64,000 nucleotides of DNA from Hanamia caeni (lineage in GTDB: Bacteria; Bacteroidota; Bacteroidia; Chitinophagales; Chitinophagaceae), in contig NZ_RJJR01000014.1 of the NCBI RefSeq assembly GCF_003721595.1, positions 62,001 through 126,000 of the forward strand, in the 5' to 3' direction. The notes beneath the pieces are model-generated. The model ran no database searches and was not told the DNA's origin. It was given only the letters and a program-made list of their open reading frames with translations. The position numbers were made by a program, and so were the translations under genes. The first letter of the stretch is position 1; the number at the start of each line of letters is the position of its first letter. Positions 44,006 through 52,478 of this stretch are shown in pieces.

Positions 44006-46363
44006 TTACTCTGATCTAAGACTTTGAATGGGATTAGCCAGAGCCGCTTTAATAGCTTGCACACTCACGGTGAGCAGTGCAATCAGCATAGCAAGCAAGC
44101 CTGCAACGAGGAAAATAGGCCAGCTAATCGAAGCCCTGTATTCATAGCTATCAAGCCAATTGTGCATCATCCACCAGGCAATGGGAAAAGCAAGCAGGCA
44201 TGAAATTAATACAAGGATTAAGAATTCTTTTGAAAGCAAGCCCGCAAGCCCGTTTGCAGAGGCACCGAGCACTTTTCTGATGCCTATTTCTCTTGTTCTC
44301 CGTTCTGCGGTGTAGGCAGCTAAACCAAATAAGCCGAGACAAGAAATGAAAATTGCAAGGATTGCAAACACGCTCGCTAATTTACCGATGAGCATTTCAG
44401 TTTTGAAAAACTGGTCAAATTGATCATCAACGAATTTATAGTCAAATGGAAATCCCGGGTTATTTCCTTTTATAACATTTTCCACTTTCTCTAAGGCGCC
44501 TGCAACGTTTGATGTTTTTTTCAGGCGAATGGTTAAAAAATTAGTGCCCGAAGTATCGGGAAAAAGAATCAAAGGAGAACTGGGAGAATATAAATTGTTA
44601 TATACAAAATCGTCAATAACACCTACCACGGTAAATTTATTGTCTCCGTCGGTAATTAATGAACCGATTATATTTTTACCTCCGATAATTTTAGCAAGAG
44701 TTTGGTTAATAATTATATTGCCGGAATCTGATTTAATATCACTATAAAAATTTCTTCCTTTTTCCAACTTCATTCCCATGGTAGAAGTATATTCAGGACT
44801 AACAGATTCTACAGTGATTAAAACCTGTTTATCAGGATCTTTTCCCTGCCATTGAAAATCGGCTGTATTGCTGCCAAGCTGCAAAATAGTACTCTGGCTC
44901 AAAGCAGCATCTTTTACTATGCCGGTCTGTACAAGATCATTTTTTACCGCGTTAAAATGTTCTTTTAATTTTCCCTGCAAAGGCAGATAGATAAGATTTT
45001 CTTTATCGTAGCCAAGTGAACGGTTTTTAGCATGATTAATTTGCTGGTAAATAATGATAGTGCTGATTATGAGAATAATGGAAATCGTGAATTGAACAAC
45101 TACTAAACCCTTCCTGATAAAGCCCGCGCTGCCATTTGTTTTTAGCCGGTTTCCCTTCAAAACTGCCACAGGGTTAAATGAAGAAAGATAAAATGCAGGG
45201 TAACTTCCTGCAACCAGTCCGCAAATCAATGAAATGGCCAACAACGCCGAAATATGAAGAGGTTGAAATAAGCGGATGGACAATTGTTTTTCCACCAAAG
45301 TATTAAACGCAGGAAGCACAACATAGGTAGCACAGATAGCAACTACTGCAGATATCAAAGCCAGGATGATAGATTCACCAATGAACTGGCCTACCAGCTT
45401 GCTTTTGCCGGCACCCAATACTTTTCTTACTCCGACTTCACGCGCTCTTTTTTCTGAGCGGGCGGTGGAAAGATTCATAAAATTAATGCACGCAATGAGC
45501 AAAATAATCCAGGCGATAAGACTGAAAAGATTTACATATTTTATTCTTCCCGGCACTTCTTTTCCATCCTTCCAGCTATCATACAGCCGCCAGCGACTCA
45601 TCGGGTAAACTGACATTTTCGCTTCAGCGTCCTCAGCTTTTGATTGCACATAATTATATAACTTCCTGTTAATGGCTTTAGGATCAGCGCCTGGTTGCAA
45701 TTCAACGTAAGTAAGTACGCCATTGTTTCTCCACGATTGAAGCCAGTTATTTTGATTCTCAAAAATTTTAAAAGGAGCAAGCCAATCAAATTGAAATGAA
45801 ACGCTTTCGGGCAAGTCGCTGATAACGCCGGTTACTATTGAACTGGTATTGTTATCTACTCTTAATGACTTACCAATGGCATTGTCGTTTCCGAAAAATT
45901 TATGAGCCATTTTTTCGGTGATTACCAGTGACTGCAGTTGTTCAAAAGCCTTGCTGGCATTGCCCTGCACAAATTGCAGCTGAAACATTTTTAAAAAGGA
46001 GGAGTCAACATACATTCCTCTTTCGTAAATATTTTTATCGCCAAGAGAAAATAAAGACTGATTTCCCCACGACGCCCTGGCGGTATTTTTTATTCCGGGA
46101 ATTTCTGTTTTGATACCTGCGGCAAGAGGGCCCGGCGTAGCATCAAATGTAAACGTAGTTCCATCATAGGTTTGGCTGTCTTTTATTTTATACAGGTTTT
46201 CTTTGTTACTGAAATAATTATTGAAATTGATTTCATCTTCTACCCACAAAAATATAAGGGACGCACAGGCAATACCTATTCCCAACCCGAAGATATTCAG
46301 AAAGGTAAAACCTTTGTTTTTCCAAAGATTTCTGAATGTTGTTTTTAGATAATTGTGAATCAT
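44006..46363 (-). CDS. MacB-like ABC transporter permease (FtsX/MacB_PCD)
   Basis: From ATG at 46363 the protein has 785 residues and begins IHNYLKTTFRNLWKNKGFTF, the usual start of this Bacteroidota permease class. Two MacB periplasmic core domains and two FtsX blocks are visible: a first helix at about 18-40, three helices at about 283-405 (STARSEKRAREVGVRKVLGA), and a final block at about 665-785 (LAAYTAERRTREIGIRKVLGA) ending ANPIQSLRSE. It is the last gene of the operon that starts with the adaptor at 48660. The ATPase lies 117 nt upstream, with a dispersed element in between. Likely substrates are peptides or other envelope-active compounds (inference). Confidence 0.9.
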   Translation of the reverse strand: MIHNYLKTTFRNLWKNKGFTFLNIFGLGIGIACASLIFLWVEDEINFNNYFSNKENLYKIKDSQTYDGTTFTFDATPGPLAAGIKTEIPGIKNTARASWGNQSLFSLGDKNIYERGMYVDSSFLKMFQLQFVQGNASKAFEQLQSLVITEKMAHKFFGNDNAIGKSLRVDNNTSSIVTGVISDLPESVSFQFDWLAPFKIFENQNNWLQSWRNNGVLTYVELQPGADPKAINRKLYNYVQSKAEDAEAKMSVYPMSRWRLYDSWKDGKEVPGRIKYVNLFSLIAWIILLIACINFMNLSTARSEKRAREVGVRKVLGAGKSKLVGQFIGESIILALISAVVAICATYVVLPAFNTLVEKQLSIRLFQPLHISALLAISLICGLVAGSYPAFYLSSFNPVAVLKGNRLKTNGSAGFIRKGLVVVQFTISIILIISTIIIYQQINHAKNRSLGYDKENLIYLPLQGKLKEHFNAVKNDLVQTGIVKDAALSQSTILQLGSNTADFQWQGKDPDKQVLITVESVSPEYTSTMGMKLEKGRNFYSDIKSDSGNIIINQTLAKIIGGKNIIGSLITDGDNKFTVVGVIDDFVYNNLYSPSSPLILFPDTSGTNFLTIRLKKTSNVAGALEKVENVIKGNNPGFPFDYKFVDDQFDQFFKTEMLIGKLASVFAILAIFISCLGLFGLAAYTAERRTREIGIRKVLGASANGLAGLLSKEFLILVLISCLLAFPIAWWMMHNWLDSYEYRASISWPIFLVAGLLAMLIALLTVSVQAIKAALANPIQSLRSE

Positions 46364-46419
46364 GGAAGTCAAAATCTATTAATCAGCTTACGACTCAGAT
46401 AGGACGCAGTTCCTGAATT

Positions 46420-46455
46420 CAGTAAACAAACAAATAATCGAATTTTTTTTTTAGC
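46420..46455 (+). repeat. Dispersed intergenic AT-rich element, copy 10
   Basis: CAGTAAACAAACAAATA, spacer, GAATTTTTTTTTTAGC. It lies between the ATPase and permease genes of one operon, on the opposite strand. Confidence 0.5.
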
Positions 46456-46480
46456 GCAGAGGGATTGTTTTTTTAATCGG

Positions 46481-47158
46481 CTATACAAGGATGTTTTCTG
46501 TAACGGTTTGGCCGTCAAGCATCCTGATAATCCGGTGGCTATAGCTCGCATCATGCTCGCTGTGCGTTACCATAATGATAGTAGTTCCCTGTTCATTCAG
46601 CTCTATAAGCAATTGCATTACTTCATTTCCGTTTGATGAATCCAGGTTTCCTGTAGGCTCATCGGCAAGAATTAATTTTGGCTTGTTCACCACTGCGCGG
46701 GCCACGGCTACGCGTTGTTGCTGTCCGCCCGATAACTGTTGTGGATAATGATTTCTCCTGTGCATAATCTGAACTTTTTCGAGCACTTCTTCCACGCGTT
46801 TTTTTCTTTCATCAGATTTAACGCCAAGATAAATAAGCGGTAACTCCACGTTCTCAAACACGGTGAGCTCGTCTATGAGGTTAAAGCTTTGGAAAACGAA
46901 GCCTATATTACGTTTGCGCAGGTCGGCTCTTTTTCTTTCATTAAAATGCGCCACTTCAATACCATTAAATAAAAAGCTTCCGCTGTCAGGGTCGTCTAAT
47001 AATCCGAGTATGTTAAGCAGGGTTGATTTGCCACAGCCGGAAGGCCCCATCACTGCTACAAATTCTTTGTCTTTCACAGCAAAAGAAAGCTTGTTTAGCG
47101 CCACGGTTTCTACTTCTTCAGTACGGTAGATTTTTTCGAGGTTGGTAATTTTTATCAT
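46481..47158 (-). CDS. ABC transporter ATPase, MacB/LolD-like
   Basis: A 225-residue ATPase. The Walker A is GPSGCGKSTLLNI, the Q-loop is FVFQSFNLIDELTVFENV, the signature is LSGGQQQRVAVARA and the Walker B is LILADEPTGNLD with the H-loop MVTHSEHD. Its operon partners are the HlyD-like adaptor (47404), a 64-residue protein (47186) and the permease (44006), which gives a split MacAB-type exporter. Confidence 0.93.
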   Translation of the reverse strand: MIKITNLEKIYRTEEVETVALNKLSFAVKDKEFVAVMGPSGCGKSTLLNILGLLDDPDSGSFLFNGIEVAHFNERKRADLRKRNIGFVFQSFNLIDELTVFENVELPLIYLGVKSDERKKRVEEVLEKVQIMHRRNHYPQQLSGGQQQRVAVARAVVNKPKLILADEPTGNLDSSNGNEVMQLLIELNEQGTTIIMVTHSEHDASYSHRIIRMLDGQTVTENILV

Positions 47159-47185
47159 ATTTTTTTGTTTGGTTTAAGCTATTTA

Positions 47186-47380
47186 TTAAATCTTAATTAT
47201 CAAATCATCGCCAGGAAAAATTCCGGCCGGAGCGTTTTCAAGGATTATATTCGGCTTGTTATGTTGAACTTTTTGTAAAGCATTTTGGCAATACTGTTTT
47301 TTCTTAAAAGAGCATTGTTGCGTGCCCATGCAAAAAAACAGCAGAAGCAGGAAAAGCAACATTGATTTAAAATTTTTCAT
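47186..47380 (-). CDS. Small Cys-containing secreted or lipoprotein-like protein
   Basis: A 64-residue protein not assigned to any family I know. A basic start (KNFKS) is followed by a leucine-rich hydrophobic stretch (about 7-18), then Cys17 and Cys23 around GTQQC; Cys23 is followed by SFKKKQYCQ, so a lipoprotein or a disulfide-bonded peptide is possible. It fits exactly between the adaptor and ATPase genes, with gaps of 23 and 27 nt on the same strand, which argues that it is real. It could be an accessory of the exporter. Confidence 0.6.
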   Translation of the reverse strand: MKNFKSMLLFLLLLFFCMGTQQCSFKKKQYCQNALQKVQHNKPNIILENAPAGIFPGDDLIIKI

Positions 47381-47403
47381 ATCGCATCAGTGTTTTATTT
47401 GTA

Positions 47404-48660
47404 TTAATTATTTTTTAAAACGAGCTCCTGCATATCGCCGTAGTTCTCATAGCTGCTCGTAATTACCTTGTCGCCGGGGCTTAATCCTTCTAATACTTCG
47501 TAGTAATCCGGGTTTTGCAGCCCGAGCTGGATATCAGTTTTATAAGCAGTTTTGCCATCCTTGCTTAGTTTGAAAATCCAGTTGCCGCCTGTCTTCTGAT
47601 AAAAACCCCCTTTAGGCAAAAGCAGGGCCTGCCTTTCTGCACTTAAGGCCAGGCTGATCTGCAGCGTTTGTCCGCGGCGTATTTTATCAGGCACATCGCC
47701 TACAAACTCCATGTCTACCTGGAAGTGGCCGCTGACCACCTGCGTATACACTTTTTTAATTTCCAGGGTGTATGTTTTATTATTGAAATCGAAATTACCT
47801 CTCAATCCGGTAAATATTCTTGAAATGTAATGCTCATCGATATCTACCCTTACTTTAAATCCATCCAACACGTCAATCTGGCCAAGACGCTCGCCTTTAT
47901 TTTTCGATTCGCCAATTTCTGCATCGAGCGAAGTAAGCTGGCCGTCTATCGGCGCACGAACTATCAGGTCGCCCACTTTTTCCTGCATTACATTTAACGC
48001 CTCCTGCGAGCCCTGGTACAATTGTTTTGCCTGCTTCATTTGTTGCTCTGTAGTGGTAGAATCCTGTTCCAGAATTTTAGAGGTCAGTTGCTTTTTCTGC
48101 AGGTAATAATTGTAATCATTTTTAGCTTTTTCAAATTCCTGCGATCCGATTGCTTTTTTTTCAAAAAGATATTTATCCAAATCGTAAATTCTTTTCGCTT
48201 CCTTCAGAGCGCTTTCCACGTCAGTCATCTGGTTGAGCTTGCTTACTGTATTCTGTTCTGCCGCGTTTTTTGAAATCTGCATCTGCGTTAGCAGGTTATA
48301 CACATTGGTTTTTTGTGTTACCAGCGCCAATTGTAAATCAGTATTTGATAATTTTAAAATAGGTTGTCCTTTTTTCATGATAGCGCCGTCGTCCACATAT
48401 TTTTCTTCTACACGGCCACCTTCAGCGGCATCGAGGTAAATGGTAGTAAGCGGAAGCACCACGCCATTCACCGGGATGGTTTCCTGGAAAGTTCCTTTTT
48501 TAATTTCGCTGATAGTGATGCGGTCCATATCTACATTCAGCTTGCTTTTACCCGAGGTGAAATAATAACTTAATCCAATCAATGTAACTATGGCAACAAT
48601 TCCTAAGATTGTGAGAATCCTCTTACGTGACCATTTCTTTTTTTCAATAACTCTGTCCAT
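47404..48660 (-). CDS. HlyD/MacA-type periplasmic adaptor (membrane fusion protein)
   Basis: A 418-residue membrane fusion protein. The N-terminal basic tail RKRILTI leads into one membrane helix (about 13-33). Then come the beta-barrel and lipoyl halves (EEKYVDDGAIMKKGQPILKL and LIVRAPIDGQLTSLDAEIGE) around a coiled-coil hairpin (about 105-215), and a C-terminal barrel domain ending LSPGDKVITSSYENYG. It is the first gene of the exporter operon. A paired enhancer-like site and a candidate sigma-54 promoter lie upstream at 48721-48828. Confidence 0.92.
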   Translation of the reverse strand: MDRVIEKKKWSRKRILTILGIVAIVTLIGLSYYFTSGKSKLNVDMDRITISEIKKGTFQETIPVNGVVLPLTTIYLDAAEGGRVEEKYVDDGAIMKKGQPILKLSNTDLQLALVTQKTNVYNLLTQMQISKNAAEQNTVSKLNQMTDVESALKEAKRIYDLDKYLFEKKAIGSQEFEKAKNDYNYYLQKKQLTSKILEQDSTTTEQQMKQAKQLYQGSQEALNVMQEKVGDLIVRAPIDGQLTSLDAEIGESKNKGERLGQIDVLDGFKVRVDIDEHYISRIFTGLRGNFDFNNKTYTLEIKKVYTQVVSGHFQVDMEFVGDVPDKIRRGQTLQISLALSAERQALLLPKGGFYQKTGGNWIFKLSKDGKTAYKTDIQLGLQNPDYYEVLEGLSPGDKVITSSYENYGDMQELVLKNN

Positions 48661-48720
48661 ACTATTTTTTTTACTTTCCGGGAAAATGCCGTTGGTTTTT
48701 AAATTTTCTCTTTACAAATA

Positions 48721-48737
48721 TCATAAACCGTATGCCA
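48721..48737 (-). promoter_or_regulatory. Candidate sigma-54 promoter of the exporter operon
   Basis: On the minus strand this reads TGGCATACGGTTTATGA: TGGCA fits the -24 element, and the -12 part (TTTAT) is weak. The TGG is 53 nt from the paired 16-bp sites at 48791-48828, the same distance as at two other places in the window. The predicted leader to the adaptor ATG is about 50 nt. Confidence 0.5.
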
Positions 48738-48790
48738 TTAATTATGCTATTGTTTTTCAAATACTTAGAAAACATAATTTCCGGTGTAGT

Positions 48791-48828
48791 GTTCGGTTTT
48801 GATACAGGTGTAGTTCATTTTTGATACA
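48791..48828. promoter_or_regulatory. Paired 16-bp enhancer-like sites (exporter operon)
   Basis: GTTCGGTTTTGATACA (48791-48806) and GTTCATTTTTGATACA (48813-48828) are direct repeats 22 bp apart start to start, about two helical turns. Two further such pairs occur at 49436 and 61762. The TGT...ACA ends give each site a weak dyad. Binding by the NtrC-type regulator at 49662 is inferred. Confidence 0.72.
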
Positions 48829-48856
48829 AGCAAAATTTCTGTAAAAAGGCGCAATT

Positions 48857-49045
48857 TCAGATAACATTTCTTCTTGCTGCAAAGTTTCTTTTGCTACGCT
48901 CAATATTCCAAAACTGTGCAACGGTAAAGTTTCTTTTCTTTTCCCGTCCAAAATCTTTTGCGATGGTTTCTTCCACCTCGAACGTAAGCTGATTAATTTC
49001 TGGAATCGTCAACTTTTCCAGGAGGTTGTTTGATTGAAGTTTCAT
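48857..49045 (-). CDS. Small basic protein of unknown family, paralog 2
   Basis: A 62-residue protein, 34 of 62 positions identical (my hand alignment) to the equally long protein 33 nt upstream. The N-half is LQSNNLLEKLTIPEINQLT with acidic residues; the C-half is strongly basic with conserved aromatic residues: EKKRNFTVAQFWNIERSKR then NF. There is no signal peptide, membrane helix or double-glycine site. The strong conservation of both halves argues for a real gene. It lies just upstream of the adaptor gene on the same strand, with the exporter promoter between. A secreted peptide, its precursor or a small regulator are all possible. Confidence 0.72.
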   Translation of the reverse strand: MKLQSNNLLEKLTIPEINQLTFEVEETIAKDFGREKKRNFTVAQFWNIERSKRNFAARRNVI

Positions 49046-49078
49046 GACTTGTTGTTTTAAATTTTTTTAAAATGTTTT

Positions 49079-49267
49079 TTAGAATGCAAATCTTTTTGAA
49101 GTAAAATTTCTTTTACGCCGTTGGATGTCCCAGTATTGGGCAGCGCTAAAGATTCTTTTCTTTTCGTTCTTAAATTCTTTGGCCATTGTTTCTTTCAGCT
49201 GGAGGGTCAGATTTTTTAATTCATCTTTTGTAAGATTTTCCAGGAGGTTGTTTGAATAAAGTTTCAT
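49079..49267 (-). CDS. Small basic protein of unknown family, paralog 1
   Basis: A 62-residue protein beginning MKLYSNNLLENLT and ending in a basic aromatic half (EKKRIFSAAQYWDIQRRKR, then NF and SKRF). It shares the pattern MKL-x-SNNLLE-x-LT...EKKR-x-F-xx-AQ-x-W-x-I-x-R-x-KRNF with the next gene downstream. There is no export signal. About 170 nt upstream is a pair of enhancer-like sites with a TGGCACG -24-like element, so it is probably transcribed by sigma-54 polymerase under the adjacent two-component system. I cannot assign a function. Confidence 0.74.
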   Translation of the reverse strand: MKLYSNNLLENLTKDELKNLTLQLKETMAKEFKNEKKRIFSAAQYWDIQRRKRNFTSKRFAF

Positions 49268-49365
49268 GATTTTTGTTTTTATTTTTTTTTGTAATTTTTT
49301 AATACGTTTCTGAGTTCTTTTTGTTACAATCTTTTTTTAATCCGTTTTGTTGTTTGAATTAATGA

Positions 49366-49382
49366 AGTACAAAGACGTGCCA
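49366..49382 (-). promoter_or_regulatory. Candidate sigma-54 promoter of the small-protein genes
   Basis: On the minus strand this reads TGGCACGTCTTTGTACT: TGGCACG is a textbook -24 element, followed by TTTG near -12 with a spacing about one base short. It is 53 nt from the paired sites at 49436-49473. The predicted leader to the first small gene is about 90 nt. Confidence 0.55.
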
Positions 49383-49435
49383 ATCCATACTGCGTTGATT
49401 TTCAATAACTTTGAATTAGATTTTTAAATGCCGGT

Positions 49436-49473
49436 GTTCGTTTATGATACAGTGATCATCCGCTTTTGAAACA
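49436..49473. promoter_or_regulatory. Paired 16-bp enhancer-like sites (small proteins/regulator)
   Basis: GTTCGTTTATGATACA (49436-49451) and ATCCGCTTTTGAAACA (49458-49473) are direct repeats 22 bp apart; the second is the most diverged of the six. They lie in the 394-bp gap between the small proteins and the divergent response regulator and could serve both. The rest of the gap holds only promoter-like sequence and one dispersed element. Confidence 0.66.
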
Positions 49474-49543
49474 GTGGTGCAACTTTTTAAAATCTTTACA
49501 ACATTCCTTCAAATAATTATTTATAAAATTGCTAATGTTGCAG

Positions 49544-49560
49544 TGGCAACTGCTTTAACT
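49544..49560 (+). promoter_or_regulatory. Candidate sigma-54 promoter of the response-regulator gene
   Basis: TGGCAACTGCTTTAACT has TGGCA at -24 and TTTAA near -12, similar to the exporter-operon promoter candidate. It points to the regulator gene and is 70 nt from the nearest enhancer-like site, so the regulator may control its own gene. Confidence 0.35.
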
Positions 49561-49597
49561 TTCATGGAGATTTTGGTGTATGAATGAGTCGAAACTT

Positions 49598-49632
49598 GCA
49601 GCAGGCGAATAAATAAGTAATATTTTTATTTC
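49598..49632 (+). repeat. Dispersed intergenic AT-rich element, copy 11
   Basis: GCAGCAGGCGAATAAATAA, spacer, ATATTTTTATTTC. It lies 29 nt upstream of the response-regulator ATG, so it is in that gene's leader. Confidence 0.6.
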
Positions 49633-49661
49633 AATTTTTCGAAACAATTTATACGGTAAAA

Positions 49662-51017
49662 ATGAATGTAAAAAATGCTACAGTTTTAATAATTGATGAT
49701 GATACCGATATTCTGACTGCGGTAAAATTATTATTGAAAACAGAAGTAAAGGAAGTTATTACAGAAAAAAATCCGGAAAATATCAGGTCGTTGTTGTCGA
49801 AATACCCCGTTGATCTTATTATGCTGGATATGAATTTCAACAGCTCTATCAATACAGGAAACGAAGGCCTGTTTTGGCTGAAAAAAATTCGGGAGTTTGG
49901 CTCAACTGCCGATGTGATAATGATTACAGCCTATGGCGATATTGATTTGGCGGTAAGGTCATTAAAAGAAAGCGCTTCAGATTTTATGGTGAAGCCGTGG
50001 CACAATGAAAGACTGATTGACTGCATCAAAAAAACTTTAAAGGCAAAAGGAAAGCCAGCTGATGAAAAAGATAGTTCAGAATCTTCAGTAATCGGCAAAG
50101 AACTGCTTGGTGATTCTGAAGCGATGAAGGATATTTTTTATAAGATAGAAAAAATTGCTCCCACAGATGCGAACATCCTGGTGCTCGGCGAAAACGGAAC
50201 AGGAAAAGACTTGATTGCAAAAGCGATACACCAAAATTCTCTTCGATCAAAGAAGCCCTTTATAAAAGTAGACGTGGGCGCTCTTACAGAAACTCTTTTT
50301 GAAAGCGAACTCTTTGGCCACAAAAAAGGCGCATTCACTGGTGCTGCCGAAGACAGGGCAGGCCGTTTTGAAACAGCCAATGGCGGAACATTATTTCTTG
50401 ACGAGATCGGCAATATTAATTTGCAGCAACAATCCAAGCTGCTAAGTGTTTTGCAAAACCGGCAGGTGATAAGGCTGGGAAGCAATGTTCCTGTTAATAT
50501 TGACATTCGACTGATATGCGCTACCAATTTGCCTTTGGCAGAACTGGCGAATGAAAACCGGTTCAGGAAAGATTTAATTTACCGCATCAATACCGTTGAA
50601 ATTACTGTGCCCCCTTTGCGCAGGAGGGGAGAAGATATTGTCCTGCTTGCCAAACATTTTGCCAATACTTACGCCAAAAAATATATGAAACCCCTTTTGG
50701 AGTTTGATGCAAAGGCGCTTGCCAAATTAAAGCAATATCATTTTCCCGGAAATGTGCGCGAGCTTCAATATACTATGGAACGCGCGGTGATAATGTCTGA
50801 TGGGGAAATGCTTTCTGCTGACGATCTTATTTTTTCGCCGATAGAATCGGCGCCTCAAAAGGAAGAAGAACCTAAAGATTTGAATTTAAGCAATGTTGAA
50901 AAAAGTACCATTTTGAGGGTGATAGAAAAGCACCAGGGCAATATCAGCAAAGCCGCACGGGAACTGGGCCTTACCAGAACTGCTTTATACAGAAGGCTTA
51001 GCAAATACGACATATGA
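49662..51017 (+). CDS. NtrC/AtoC-type sigma-54 response regulator
   Basis: A 451-residue transcription activator. The receiver domain (about 1-125) has the acidic pair IDDD, the phosphorylatable Asp56 in MLDMNF and Lys in FMVKPW. The AAA+ domain (about 145-370) has Walker A GENGTGKD (176-183), the sigma-54 contact loop GAFTGA (223-228) and GGTLFLDEIGN. A Fis-type helix-turn-helix ends the protein (ISKAARELGLTRTALYRRLS). With the histidine kinase 26 nt downstream it forms a two-component system. It is the natural candidate to bind the paired sites upstream of the small proteins, the exporter and the permease at 61609. Confidence 0.95.
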   Translation: MNVKNATVLIIDDDTDILTAVKLLLKTEVKEVITEKNPENIRSLLSKYPVDLIMLDMNFNSSINTGNEGLFWLKKIREFGSTADVIMITAYGDIDLAVRSLKESASDFMVKPWHNERLIDCIKKTLKAKGKPADEKDSSESSVIGKELLGDSEAMKDIFYKIEKIAPTDANILVLGENGTGKDLIAKAIHQNSLRSKKPFIKVDVGALTETLFESELFGHKKGAFTGAAEDRAGRFETANGGTLFLDEIGNINLQQQSKLLSVLQNRQVIRLGSNVPVNIDIRLICATNLPLAELANENRFRKDLIYRINTVEITVPPLRRRGEDIVLLAKHFANTYAKKYMKPLLEFDAKALAKLKQYHFPGNVRELQYTMERAVIMSDGEMLSADDLIFSPIESAPQKEEEPKDLNLSNVEKSTILRVIEKHQGNISKAARELGLTRTALYRRLSKYDI

Positions 51018-51043
51018 TTACTGCTTAGTAAAATCTGCCAAAC

Positions 51044-52381
51044 ATGTTCAAACAAGTAGAATTTCAAATATTTATCAGGATATTTTTGTTGTTTGTTTCT
51101 ATAACACTTGCGTCTTATTTGCTTATCAGCAATAATTTAAATTATTTATTCCTGGTAGGTCCCATCATCATTTACCAGCTTGTGGAATTGTACCGATATC
51201 ATTTTAAGGGGAAAAAAGAACTGGACCAATTTGTAGAGTCAATCCGGTATCGAGACTTCTCACGTCATTTCAGTGTGAAAAAAGCGCCTCTTGAGCTTCG
51301 CGCGCTTCGCGAAAGCTTCAACAAAATCACGGATGCTTTTAAAGAAATTTCAAAAGAAAAAGAAACGTCATTTCAATATTTGCAAAAAATTCTCGAGCTG
51401 GTAGACACGGGAATTATTTCTTTTAACCTTGAGAACGGGGAAATTATCTGGATGAATGAAGCGCTAAAAAAAATGCTTCGCCTGCCTTACTTAAAACATA
51501 TTCATTCTTTAGCCAACAGGGACCACGAATTGTATGAAGAGGTCATCTCTCTTAAACCAACAGAAAGTAAAATCGCCGTTGTTCATCTTGAAAGCCACTC
51601 ATTTAAGATATTACTTTCGGGCACTACGTTCCAAACGGATGGCAATAGATTTATGCTGATTGCTTTTCAAAATATTAATGAGGCGCTGGATGAAACCGAA
51701 TCAAAAGCCTGGAAAAAATTATTGAGTGTAATGACACACGAGATCATGAATTCGGTAGCGCCTATATCTTCTCTTGCTGATACTTTAAAAGGGCGGCTTC
51801 AGCAGGCGATTCCCAACTTAAATGATACCGGTGGAACCATACACGATCTTGAAGTTGGTATCGATACTATCAAGCGCCGGAGTGAGGGCTTATTGAAATT
51901 TGCGGAAACATACCGGAATTTAAATAAGATTATTAAGCCGAATGTGAAGAAGGTTTTGGTGCGCGACCTGTTTGAAAATTTATACCAGTTGATGGAGCCA
52001 ACGCTGGATAAAAAAAATATTGAAATGGACATCGTATTAAAAGATACCAGCTTGTCTGTTGAAGTAGATCCCAGCCTGATAGAGCAGGTATTGATCAACC
52101 TGGTGGTGAATGCTATTGAAGCGTTGAAAGACAGGGAGAATGCTATGATTGTATTATCGGCTACCTCCAACAATAATAAAGTGGCTATCAAGGTAGCAGA
52201 TAATGGCACCGGTATTCCGGACGATGTTTTGGAAAATATTTTTATTCCTTTTTTCAGCACTAAAAAAACCGGAAGCGGTATTGGATTAAGCTTGTGCAAA
52301 CAAATTATGATGTTGCACAAAGGCAATATAAATGTGCATTCTGTTCCCGGCCAGGGCACTGCATTTACACTTCAGTTCTGA
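51044..52381 (+). CDS. Membrane histidine kinase, partner of the NtrC-type regulator
   Basis: A 445-residue sensor kinase. Two adjacent N-terminal helices (about 10-28 and 33-48) with almost no periplasmic loop suggest that it senses a membrane or cytoplasmic signal. A HAMP/PAS-like region (about 55-215; LVDTGIISFNLENGEIIWMN) leads to the phospho-acceptor His232 in SVMTHEIMNSVAPIS. The ATPase domain has VVNAIEAL (N box), ADNGTGIPDD (G1) and TGSGIGLSL (G2). It follows the regulator gene by 26 nt. Many envelope-stress kinases have this loop-free build. Confidence 0.93.
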   Translation: MFKQVEFQIFIRIFLLFVSITLASYLLISNNLNYLFLVGPIIIYQLVELYRYHFKGKKELDQFVESIRYRDFSRHFSVKKAPLELRALRESFNKITDAFKEISKEKETSFQYLQKILELVDTGIISFNLENGEIIWMNEALKKMLRLPYLKHIHSLANRDHELYEEVISLKPTESKIAVVHLESHSFKILLSGTTFQTDGNRFMLIAFQNINEALDETESKAWKKLLSVMTHEIMNSVAPISSLADTLKGRLQQAIPNLNDTGGTIHDLEVGIDTIKRRSEGLLKFAETYRNLNKIIKPNVKKVLVRDLFENLYQLMEPTLDKKNIEMDIVLKDTSLSVEVDPSLIEQVLINLVVNAIEALKDRENAMIVLSATSNNNKVAIKVADNGTGIPDDVLENIFIPFFSTKKTGSGIGLSLCKQIMMLHKGNINVHSVPGQGTAFTLQF

Positions 52382-52478
52382 TACAGGCGAAGCAATCACG
52401 TGCTTTTATGTCTTTACATGATGCGGAAACGACGGTGCAATTAATTTTTTGAAAGTATCTTCGCAAAAATTTTTTTCT

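Noticed and set aside
51799..52359. 186-codon antisense frame over the histidine kinase
   Set aside because: It mirrors conserved kinase sequence; long antisense frames are expected there and no family features appear.
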